DNA of 32,167 nucleotides, from NCBI GenBank assembly GCA_021806045.1, contig JAJZDI010000011.1:1-32167 (forward strand), given 5' to 3'. Positions within the stretch are counted from its first letter, which is position 1. Each line of letters begins with the position of its first letter. The notes under the pieces were generated by a model. It saw nothing but the letters and a program-made list of their open reading frames with translations, searched no databases and had not been told where the DNA came from. Shown here in pieces: positions 15,381 through 21,539 of the stretch. The stretch comes from Actinomycetes bacterium. GTDB taxonomy: Bacteria > Actinomycetota > Acidimicrobiia > Acidimicrobiales > RAAP-2. The position numbers and the translations under genes were made by a program.

Positions 15381-16022
15381 GTGACGGGAACGCCACGTCT
15401 GGTGGCGCCACCCGGCCACGCCTGGCCCCTGGTCGGATCGGTGGTCCGGTTCGACGATGCCCGCGGCATCGGGGAAGTGGAGGCGGGTGACGGGCGGCGG
15501 TTCGACTTCCACTGCACGGCCATCACCGACGGGAGCCGGCACATCGACATGGGCACGGTGGTGGCGTTCACCGTGGACTACGGGCACGTGGGTCGCCTGG
15601 AGGCGCGGTCGGTGCGACCGCTTCCCGGCGTGGGCCATCCCGGCAGCTCGCCCGAAGCGGGTACGCCGCCGGCCCCTGCCCCGCCGGCCCCTGCCCCGCC
15701 GGCCGCACCCGCGGCCCCTTGGGCCGGGGGTACGCCGCCGGTCCCTGGCCAAGCTCACCCCGGTCCTGCGTCCGGCGAGGAGACCCCGCCGTCGGGCACG
15801 TCGGTGTCGCGCACGCCGATCGCGCCCGGGGTGGCGACCTCGCCGCCCGTGCCGCCACCGCCGCCACCACCGCCCGTGCCGCCCGTGCCGCCCGTGCCGC
15901 CCGTGCCGCCGGCTGCGGTGCCATCCGTCCCCCCGGCACCACCGGCACCCTCTGTCGGGACCGACGCCTCGCCGGCGTCTTCGGATCCGACGTCAGGCTC
16001 GGCCCGCTCGTCGGGCTCGTAG
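15381..16022 (+). CDS. Cold-shock-domain-like protein with a long Pro-rich tail
   Basis: Residues about 17-82 look like a divergent cold-shock (OB-fold nucleic-acid-binding) domain: GSVVRFDDARGIGEVEAGDG, then FDFHCTAITDGSR, then GTVVAFTVDYGHVGRLEAR. The strand-like pattern and FxFHCTAI match actinobacterial cold-shock-like proteins, but the typical KGFGFI RNP motif is altered. The remaining 130 residues are a Pro/Ala/Gly/Val tail with VPP repeats. The GTG at 15381 has AGGGGA 6 bases upstream. The tail overlaps the minus-strand MFS gene by 268 bp. Either the tail is real or the frame simply stays open through repeat DNA; the domain itself is well supported. Confidence 0.75.
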   Translation: MTGTPRLVAPPGHAWPLVGSVVRFDDARGIGEVEAGDGRRFDFHCTAITDGSRHIDMGTVVAFTVDYGHVGRLEARSVRPLPGVGHPGSSPEAGTPPAPAPPAPAPPAAPAAPWAGGTPPVPGQAHPGPASGEETPPSGTSVSRTPIAPGVATSPPVPPPPPPPPVPPVPPVPPVPPAAVPSVPPAPPAPSVGTDASPASSDPTSGSARSSGS

Positions 16023-17452
16023 GGATTGCCGAGGAACGATCGCGCCAGGTCGATCACGACGGCGCTGTCCGCGTCCTCGACGGTGACCTCGCCGAGGAGT
16101 GGAGCGGTGAGGAGCCCGGTGACGATGCCGGTCTCGGCCATGGCCTCGGCCTGGACGATCGCCCACTCCCACAGGCGCTTGACCGGGTCGGGACCGCCCT
16201 GGCGCCGTGGGGGGAAGCGGAGCCACAGGTTGACCACGGCATGGGCCACGCCGGTTGCCGCGGGGAACAGCCAGATCAGCCGGTAGTTCCCCGTGGCGTC
16301 GACGACCCCGGCGGCGACGTAGGCCAGGGCGACGCCGCAGAGGTTGAAGGGGCCGAGCAGCATGCCGAGGCGTTCGCCCAGCCCACCCCCTTGCGGCAGG
16401 AGCCGGAGGAGCATCGGGGCCAGGGCGATGATGTAGGCGCCGACGAACGGGGCGCCGAGGAAGGCGAACAACACCGCCTGCCAGAGATGCGTGTCGAAGT
16501 ACTGCACCCCGGCCAGGACGGCGCCGACCAGCGGCGCGCCGATGGCCAGTTGCCGGCGGCTCAGCAGCCTGCTGAGAGGGATGCCGAGGACCATGCCGAC
16601 GATGAAGACCGGCACCCCGGTGAAGAGGCCGGCGACCGTCTGGGCACCGGCACCGGCGTGGAGGTCCCGCTGGAAGAACAGGATCGCCACGTAGGCAGTC
16701 GACCCCACACCGGACCAGAAGAGGAGGGAGCCGGTGATGAGGACCCGGGCGTTGGGTACGGCGAGGATGTCGTGGAGGGCATCGCGGGTCCGCCGGGCAC
16801 GCTCCCCCCGGTCGACCGCCGCCGCCTGGAGCGCCGCAGGCGCCTCGCGGACGAGGAGCAGCACGAGGACGCCGGCGGCCACCATGATCACGGCCGCCTC
16901 GCGGAAGGGCAGGTTCCACGTCGACGGGTCAGCCTGGTGCCAGCTGGTGATCACCGTGGCCTTGATGACGAAGCTGGCCAGGGTACCGAGCGCCGTGGTC
17001 AGGAGGAGCGCTTTGAGCCATCGGCTGCGACCGAAGACCTCGGGCACGACGGCCACGTTGGTGAGTGCGAAGATCGCAGCCGCCTGGCGCACTACGAAGA
17101 TGGCAACGACGAGCTGCCAGTACCCGGACACGACGGTGAATGACCAGGTGGCCGCACCCATGACGATGAGGCTCGCCGCCATGTACGGCGTGCGGCGGCC
17201 GATACGGCTGCGTGTGCGGTCGCTGATCCTGCCGGCGATCGGGTAGGTGAGAAAACTGAAGATCCGGTGGGCGGTCAGGGCGAAGGTGACGGCGAGGGCG
17301 CCAGATGCCCTGGCCTGGACGAACAGGGTGATCAGGACGCCTGACACGGCCAGGTTCGCCCTCGGGCCGACCAGCCCGATGGAGAGGCCGGCGAAGCTCC
17401 GTGCCCGGGAGCGGTCGATCGCGTCGGGCTCCGCTCCGGGGATCCCGGTCAC
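15755..17452 (-). CDS. MFS transporter, GPH-symporter-like, with a Gly/Thr tail
   Basis: This is a 12-helix permease of 565 residues. Helices lie roughly at 22-44, 53-74, 89-108, 112-134, 150-168, 183-201, 237-258, 272-295, 303-320, 327-351, 363-383 and 389-411. The loop between helices 2 and 3 reads GRISDRTRSRIGRRTPY (74-90), the MFS motif-A position in a form typical of sugar (GPH) symporters. The substrate is unknown. A cytoplasmic segment (about 412-490) and a low-complexity Gly-Gly-Thr tail follow. The start GTG overlaps the stop of the upstream DUF1844-like gene as GTGA. The tail is antisense to the Pro-rich tail of the cold-shock-like gene. Confidence 0.85.
   Translation of the reverse strand: MTGIPGAEPDAIDRSRARSFAGLSIGLVGPRANLAVSGVLITLFVQARASGALAVTFALTAHRIFSFLTYPIAGRISDRTRSRIGRRTPYMAASLIVMGAATWSFTVVSGYWQLVVAIFVVRQAAAIFALTNVAVVPEVFGRSRWLKALLLTTALGTLASFVIKATVITSWHQADPSTWNLPFREAAVIMVAAGVLVLLLVREAPAALQAAAVDRGERARRTRDALHDILAVPNARVLITGSLLFWSGVGSTAYVAILFFQRDLHAGAGAQTVAGLFTGVPVFIVGMVLGIPLSRLLSRRQLAIGAPLVGAVLAGVQYFDTHLWQAVLFAFLGAPFVGAYIIALAPMLLRLLPQGGGLGERLGMLLGPFNLCGVALAYVAAGVVDATGNYRLIWLFPAATGVAHAVVNLWLRFPPRRQGGPDPVKRLWEWAIVQAEAMAETGIVTGLLTAPLLGEVTVEDADSAVVIDLARSFLGNPYEPDERAEPDVGSEDAGEASVPTEGAGGAGGTDGTAAGGTGGTGGTGGTGGGGGGGGTGGEVATPGAIGVRDTDVPDGGVSSPDAGPG
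15872..15907. repeat. 9-bp tandem repeat coding on both strands
   Basis: Four exact GCCCGTGCC units sit in a wider Pro-codon-rich tract (about 15840-15960). On the plus strand they give Val-Pro-Pro repeats of the cold-shock-like protein; on the minus strand they give Gly-Gly-Thr repeats of the MFS tail. A second period-15 Pro/Ala repeat lies near 15666-15705, outside the MFS gene. Confidence 0.88.
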
Positions 17453-18012
17453 GTCGTCGGGGAGCCCTCGGTGCCCGAGCCGTTCGGGGAGCCGTTCGGA
17501 GTGGAGCCTGGACCGCCGGCCGGCTCGGACCCGGGCGGGTTCGTCGCCTCGGTGCGGGCCTCGGTGCGGGCCTGTTCGATCTGGACGAAGGCCAGACGGA
17601 TCTGGCTGAGCCCGTCGCGCAGGGACGGCTCCGCCTCGCCCAGGCGGTCACGGAGGCCGTCCACCACCGCCCCGAAGGCGTCGATGGCCAGTCGGGCCTG
17701 GTCGACGAGAGGAGGATCCTGGGAGAGGTAGACGGCAGCCAGCTCGAAGAGGCCGTAGCAGTGGTTGGCCACCACCACCTCGGCCGGTGTTCCGGCCAGC
17801 TCACGGCGCATCTCGTCCACCTGTTGGTTGAGGGCGTCGCGGTCGACCATGGCGTCGTCCTGGCGGCCCCGGGGACCGCCCGTGGGGGCGCTGCCCGGGC
17901 CTGATGCCGGGCCGGACGCGGGCCCAGGTGGCGGGCTGTTACCCGGTACCGAGGATCCGCTGGTGTCCCGCGGGACGCGGTGTTCGCCTTCAGGTGTCCA
18001 CAATGAGCTCAC
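17449..18012 (-). CDS. DUF1844-like conserved actinobacterial protein
   Basis: The function is unknown. The 187-residue product has a Pro/Gly/Ser-rich N-terminal third. A conserved helical core follows: MVDRDALNQQVDEMRREL, TPAEVVVANHCYGLFELAAV, then VDQARLAIDAFGAVVDGL and LRDGLSQIRLAFVQ. A Gly/Pro/Asn tail ends the protein. The order ELA-PAEVV, QARLAID, LRDGL-LAF matches DUF1844 proteins that I recall beside infC in Streptomyces. The GTG at 18012 follows TAGGCT by 7 bases, a leaderless layout. The internal ATG at 17850 is an alternative without a good ribosome binding site. The stop overlaps the MFS start (GTGA), so the two are co-translated. It is divergent from infC. Confidence 0.7.
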   Translation of the reverse strand: MSSLWTPEGEHRVPRDTSGSSVPGNSPPPGPASGPASGPGSAPTGGPRGRQDDAMVDRDALNQQVDEMRRELAGTPAEVVVANHCYGLFELAAVYLSQDPPLVDQARLAIDAFGAVVDGLRDRLGEAEPSLRDGLSQIRLAFVQIEQARTEARTEATNPPGSEPAGGPGSTPNGSPNGSGTEGSPTT

Positions 18013-18018
18013 GCCTGG

Positions 18019-18025
18019 TAGCCTA
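18019..18025. promoter_or_regulatory. Overlapping divergent -10 elements (DUF1844-like gene / infC)
   Basis: The minus strand reads TAGGCT (18025-18020), then 7 bases, then the GTG of the DUF1844-like gene. The plus strand reads TAGCCT at 18019-18024 and could be the -10 of the infC operon, giving a leader of about 175 bases. The two hexamers share five base pairs, so both polymerases could not bind at once. No -35 boxes are recognised. Confidence 0.45.
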
Positions 18026-18206
18026 AGCGACCGACAACTAGAGGAAGTGGTGCCCGCCCGGCCTGGTCCGGGGTGTGGACGCCCACCTGGCCACCGTGAG
18101 GTGCGCCGGGTCGAGCAGGTCGCAGGTGCCGGTCGTGGACCGGCGGGTGGCGCCACTCCTTCGGATGGTCATGGTGACATGGCCTCGAGACAGGGAGTGC
18201 AGTCGG

Positions 18207-18866
18207 ATCGCAGCTACCGCCACCACCAATGAACCGCGCATCAACGACCGCATCCGGGCCCGCGAGGTCCGGCTGGTGGACCCGGACGGTGCCCAGCTGG
18301 GCATCAAGCCGTTGCCCGAGGCGCTGAGCATCGCACGGCAGCTGGACTTGGACCTCGTCGAGGTGGCCCCGCTGGCCAACCCGCCGGTGTGCCGGATCAT
18401 GGACTACGGCAAGTTCAAGTTCGACGCCGCCCAGCGGGCAAAGGAGTCGAAGCGCAAGGCTGTCCATGTCGGCATCAAGGAGATGAAGTACCGGCCGAAG
18501 ATCGGGCCTGGGGACTACGAGACCAAGACGCGGCAGGTGGCCAAGTTCCTGGACGAGGGCCACAAGGTCAAGATCACGATCATGTTCCGTGGGCGCGAGG
18601 TGCACCATCCCGAGCTCGGCAAGAAGATCCTGGACCGGATCGCCGAGGAGATGGATGGTGTCGGTAAGTCCGAGTCGGTTCCCCGGCTCGACGGGCGGAA
18701 CATGGTGATGGTGCTCGCACCCGACAAGCGGGCCAAGCAGTCCGCGGCGTCCCGCGAGCATCACCCCGGCCCGGAAGGGGACGGAGCGGCTCCGGAGGCG
18801 GCAGGTGGTGCACCGGTGGAGGCGAGCGGCCCCGAGCCGACGACGGAGACGATGGGAGACGAGTGA
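18207..18866 (+). CDS. infC: Translation initiation factor IF-3, probable ATC start
   Basis: IF-3 binds the 30S subunit and checks start-codon and initiator-tRNA pairing. The core is complete: NEPRINDRIRAREVRLV, DLDLVEVAPLANPPVCRIMD, YGKFKFDAAQRAKESKRK, then a C-terminal domain with VKITIMFRGREVHHPELG and DGRNMVMVLAP. An acidic Ala/Gly/Pro tail follows. The conserved protein begins at ATC (18207), preceded by AGGGAG 9 bases upstream; no ATG or GTG is in frame nearby. The in-frame ATGs at 18165 and 18171 would add 12-14 non-conserved residues and lack a ribosome binding site. Rare infC start codons (AUU in E. coli) allow autoregulation by IF-3, so ATC here is plausible. rpmI follows after one base. 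Confidence 0.92.
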   Translation: MAATATTNEPRINDRIRAREVRLVDPDGAQLGIKPLPEALSIARQLDLDLVEVAPLANPPVCRIMDYGKFKFDAAQRAKESKRKAVHVGIKEMKYRPKIGPGDYETKTRQVAKFLDEGHKVKITIMFRGREVHHPELGKKILDRIAEEMDGVGKSESVPRLDGRNMVMVLAPDKRAKQSAASREHHPGPEGDGAAPEAAGGAPVEASGPEPTTETMGDE

Positions 18867-18867
18867 C

Positions 18868-19062
18868 ATGCCGAAGATGAAGACCGATCGGGGTGCAGCC
18901 AAGCGGATCAAGGTGACCGGGTCGGGTCGCCTGCGTCGGCGCAAGGCGTTCCGGTCGCATCTCCTGGAGAAGAAGAGCAGCGTCCGTACCCGCCGGCTGG
19001 GCCGAGAGTCGGACATCGCTCCTGGCGACGCCCGCCAGGTCCGGAGGATGCTCGGGCGCTGA
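18868..19062 (+). CDS. rpmI: 50S ribosomal protein L35
   Basis: The 64-residue basic protein has the L35 signature MPKMKTDRGAAKRIKVTGSG followed by LRRRKAFRSHLLEKKS and ends in VRRMLGR. The ATG at 18868 follows the infC stop by one base, with GGGAG 9 bases upstream in the infC end, so the two are translationally linked. The infC-rpmI-rplT order is universal. Confidence 0.97.
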   Translation: MPKMKTDRGAAKRIKVTGSGRLRRRKAFRSHLLEKKSSVRTRRLGRESDIAPGDARQVRRMLGR

Positions 19063-19098
19063 CGCCCACCGGGGCCAGAAGGCACCGGCCCGCCGGCA

Positions 19099-19146
19099 CC
19101 GGTCACCGAGGTGGCCGGTAGGACAATCGGCACGGCTCTCCGTGCC
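19099..19146 (+). promoter_or_regulatory. Two hairpins in the rpmI-rplT leader
   Basis: Positions 19099-19118 form an 8-bp stem with one G-U pair and the loop CGAG. Positions 19129-19146 form a perfect 7-bp stem, GGCACGG / CCGTGCC, around the loop CTCT. Neither is followed by a T-tract. The 138-bp gap is long for this operon. A role in rplT control, processing or mRNA stability is inference only. Confidence 0.4.
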
Positions 19147-19200
19147 CGCCGGCCTCGACGACAACGACGACACAGACGCAGTAGGAACAAAGGAGATCCA

Positions 19201-19566
19201 ATGGCCCGGGTGAAGCGCGCCGTCCATGCGAAGAAGCACCATCGCGCCGTCCTCGAGCAGGCGCAGGGGTACTACGGGAACAAGAGCCGCTCGTATCGCG
19301 CCGCGAACGAGCAGGTCATGCACTCGTTGCAGTACGCGTACCGGGACCGCCGGGCCCGCAAGGGAGACTTCCGGCAGCTGTGGATCCAGCGGATCAATGC
19401 CGCGGCCCGGCAGAACGGCACCACCTACAGCCGGTTCATCGCCGGCCTGCACCGTGCCGGTGTCGAGGTGGACCGGAAGGTCCTGGCTGACCTGGCCGTG
19501 CACGAGCCCGAGGCGTTCGCCTCGCTCGTCTCGCTCTCGGCCACCTCGGCGGAGGCCGCTTCCTGA
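19201..19566 (+). CDS. rplT: 50S ribosomal protein L20
   Basis: The 121-residue protein shows the L20 pattern: [80 protein letters not shown]20 is needed for early 50S assembly. The ATG at 19201 has a very strong AAGGAGAT site 5 bases upstream, one of the best ribosome binding sites in the window. Confidence 0.97.
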   Translation: MARVKRAVHAKKHHRAVLEQAQGYYGNKSRSYRAANEQVMHSLQYAYRDRRARKGDFRQLWIQRINAAARQNGTTYSRFIAGLHRAGVEVDRKVLADLAVHEPEAFASLVSLSATSAEAAS

Positions 19567-19577
19567 GCGGAGCAGCG

Positions 19578-20405
19578 TTGGCCTTCACCCACCGCCGCGT
19601 GCGGCGGGTGCGGCAGCTCGTCGCCAAGCGTGCGATGCGCAGGAGCGAGGGCGTCCTCGTCGCCGAGGGGGCCGACGTCATCGGCGCGGCGGTGGCTGCC
19701 GGTGCTCCGGTCGAGTCGCTGTACTGGGCCCCCGAGGCGGCCGGCATGCCGGCGGTGTCCGCGCTGGTGGACGCCGTCATCGACGCTGGAGGACGCGCCT
19801 ATCCGCTCGCACCCGGTGTGATGGAGCGGGTGGCCGACACGGTCACGCCGCAGCCGGTCATCGCCGTCATCGGGCACGAGATGGCGGGCCTGGACGCCCT
19901 CGACGGCGCCACCCTGGTCCTGGTGCTCGATGAGGTCAGGGACCCGGGCAATGCGGGGACGTTGATCCGGGCGGCCGATGCGGCGGGGGCCACCGCCGTC
20001 GTGTGCACGGCCGGAACGGTCGATCCGACCAACCCGAAGGCCGTGCGGGCGTCCGCAGGCTCCATCTTCCACCTGCCCGTGGTGGAAGGCGTGCCGTCGG
20101 ACGACGTGGTCGAGGTGCTGGCTGAGCATGGCCTGCCGACGGCGGTCACGGTGGCACGGGGGGGCGAGGACTACGCGGCGGTCGACTGGCGCGGCCCCAC
20201 GGCCGTCGTCGTGGGGAACGAGGCTCACGGGATCACGGCCGGCATCGAACGGCAGGCGGACCGCCGGGTCAGCATCCCCATGCCCGGTGCCGCCGAATCC
20301 CTCAACGTCGCCCTGGCGGCGGGGATCGTGCTCTTCGAGATCGCGCGCCAGCGTCGGGTGGTCACCGGCCCGGAGGAGTCCTCCGACCTGGCCCCGAGGC
20401 CGTAG
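19578..20405 (+). CDS. SpoU-type RNA 2'-O-methyltransferase (TrmH family, TsnR-like)
   Basis: This is probably an rRNA ribose methyltransferase that uses SAM. The 275-residue product has an N-terminal substrate-binding domain (VRQLVAKRAMRRSEGVLVAEG). A trefoil-knot domain follows with motif 1 DEVRDPGNAGTLIRAADA (118-135, Asn125), motif 2 VVVGNEAHG (210-218) and motif 3 IPMPGAAESLNVALA (233-247). The exact target base cannot be told from sequence. The start is a TTG at 19578, 11 bp after rplT, with GCGGAG close upstream; the next ATG (19635) would cut into the substrate domain. Mycobacterium has tsnR in the same place. The stop TAG is part of the TAGGAT hexamer of the next transcript. Confidence 0.9.
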   Translation: MAFTHRRVRRVRQLVAKRAMRRSEGVLVAEGADVIGAAVAAGAPVESLYWAPEAAGMPAVSALVDAVIDAGGRAYPLAPGVMERVADTVTPQPVIAVIGHEMAGLDALDGATLVLVLDEVRDPGNAGTLIRAADAAGATAVVCTAGTVDPTNPKAVRASAGSIFHLPVVEGVPSDDVVEVLAEHGLPTAVTVARGGEDYAAVDWRGPTAVVVGNEAHGITAGIERQADRRVSIPMPGAAESLNVALAAGIVLFEIARQRRVVTGPEESSDLAPRP

Positions 20406-20408
20406 GAT
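20403..20408 (+). promoter_or_regulatory. Candidate -10 for a leaderless leader ORF before pheST
   Basis: TAGGAT, overlapping the methyltransferase stop codon, is followed by 7 bases and the ATG at 20416. This is the same geometry as at rpe. A transcript starting here would begin at or next to the leader ORF start codon. Confidence 0.5.
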
Positions 20409-20415
20409 GCCCGCC

Positions 20416-20472
20416 ATGGGAGATCGGTTCGAGCGACCGCGCGCGGCGGCGCGAGGTGGGAGGGCACGGTGA
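20416..20472 (+). CDS. Short leader ORF coupled to pheS
   Basis: The ORF encodes 18 residues, MGDRFERPRAAARGGRAR, and its TGA overlaps the pheS GTG as GTGA (20469-20472). It begins 7 bases after a TAGGAT hexamer, so it could be the first, leaderless reading frame of the pheST mRNA, with ribosomes re-initiating at pheS. It has only one Phe and is Arg-rich, unlike the Phe-rich pheM leader of E. coli, so classical Phe attenuation is not supported. It could be a chance ORF. Confidence 0.4.
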   Translation: MGDRFERPRAAARGGRAR

Positions 20473-21530
20473 CCACGCCGGACCTCGCCGCCATCCGCCA
20501 GGAGGCCGTCGACGCCCTCGGATCGGCACCGACGGGGGCGGAGCTCCGGGCGGCGGCCTCGGCCGCGCTCGGGAAGCGTTCGCCGCTGGCCGAGGCCCAT
20601 CGCCAGCTCGGGTCCCTGGACCCCGACGCCCGCAAGGAGGCGGGGCGGCGGTTGGCCGAGGTGCGCGCCGAGCTCGAGGCGCTGGCCGAACGCCGGGGTC
20701 AGGAGCTCGCCGCCGCCGAGCGGGCCGCCGAGCTCGATGCTGACCGCCTGGACCTCACGGAGGTGATCCCCGATGCGGTGCCCGACCGAATGGGTCGGGG
20801 GCACCACCACCCGGTGAGCGTCACCCGCCGCGCCCTCGAGGACACGTTCGTCGCCATGGGGTTCGTGGTGGCGGAGGGGCCGGAGATCGAGACCGACTGG
20901 TACAACTTCGGCGCGCTGAACATGCCGCCGGCCCATCCGGCCCGAGGGATGTGGGACACCTTCTACCTTGACCTGGGGGAGCCCGAGTCGACCGTCCTGC
21001 GGACGCACACGTCGCCGGTGCAGATCCACCTCATGGAGCAGGCGCTGGCCACCGGCAGCCTGCCGATCCACGCGGTGATGCCGGGGCGCTGCTACCGCCG
21101 TGACACGCCGGATGCCCGCCACCTGGCCGTGTTCCACCAGATCGAGGGCCTTGTGGTCGACCGGTCGGTGACGTTCGCGGACCTGGCCGGCACCATCGAG
21201 ACCTTCACCACCGCGTACTTCGGGTCGGACATCCACGCCCGCCTGCGACCTGCGTACTTCCCCTTCACGGAGCCCTCGGCAGAGTTCGAGATCACCTGCA
21301 CGCTGTGCCGGGGGGCGGGGTGCAGGACGTGCTCGCAGACCGGGTGGATCGAGCTCGGCGGGTGCGGCATGGTCGACCCCGCCGTGTTCGACGCGGTGGG
21401 GATCGACAGCGAGGAATGGCAGGGGTTCGCCTTCGGCTTCGGGATCGACCGGTGCGTCCAGATGCGCCACCAGATCGCCGACATGCGGCTGCTGACCGAG
21501 AACGACATCCGCTTCGCGCGGCAGTTCTGA
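20469..21530 (+). CDS. pheS: Phenylalanyl-tRNA synthetase alpha subunit
   Basis: This is the catalytic subunit of the alpha2-beta2 enzyme that charges tRNA-Phe. The 353-residue product has an N-terminal coiled coil (about 1-95). The class II core follows: HHHPVSVTRRALEDTFVAMG (112-131), RTHTSPVQIHLM (178-189), GRCYRRDTPDARHLAVFHQI (206-225) as motif 2, FTEPSAEFEI (266-275), and GFGIDRCVQMRHQI near the end as motif 3. A four-Cys cluster (Cys277, 280, 285, 288) precedes GWIELGG, as in many bacterial PheS. The GTG start overlaps the leader ORF stop; GTGGGAGGG lies about 10 bases upstream. Confidence 0.97.
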   Translation: MTTPDLAAIRQEAVDALGSAPTGAELRAAASAALGKRSPLAEAHRQLGSLDPDARKEAGRRLAEVRAELEALAERRGQELAAAERAAELDADRLDLTEVIPDAVPDRMGRGHHHPVSVTRRALEDTFVAMGFVVAEGPEIETDWYNFGALNMPPAHPARGMWDTFYLDLGEPESTVLRTHTSPVQIHLMEQALATGSLPIHAVMPGRCYRRDTPDARHLAVFHQIEGLVVDRSVTFADLAGTIETFTTAYFGSDIHARLRPAYFPFTEPSAEFEITCTLCRGAGCRTCSQTGWIELGGCGMVDPAVFDAVGIDSEEWQGFAFGFGIDRCVQMRHQIADMRLLTENDIRFARQF

Positions 21531-21539
21531 GGAGGGGCG

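Noticed and set aside
20416-20472. Classical Phe attenuator before pheST
   Set aside because: The leader ORF has one Phe codon and there is no terminator hairpin with a T-tract. I keep it only as a possible coupling ORF.
19425-21470. 681-codon minus-strand ORF across rplT, the methyltransferase and pheS
   Set aside because: Antisense shadow; no recognisable domain and the plus-strand genes are certain.
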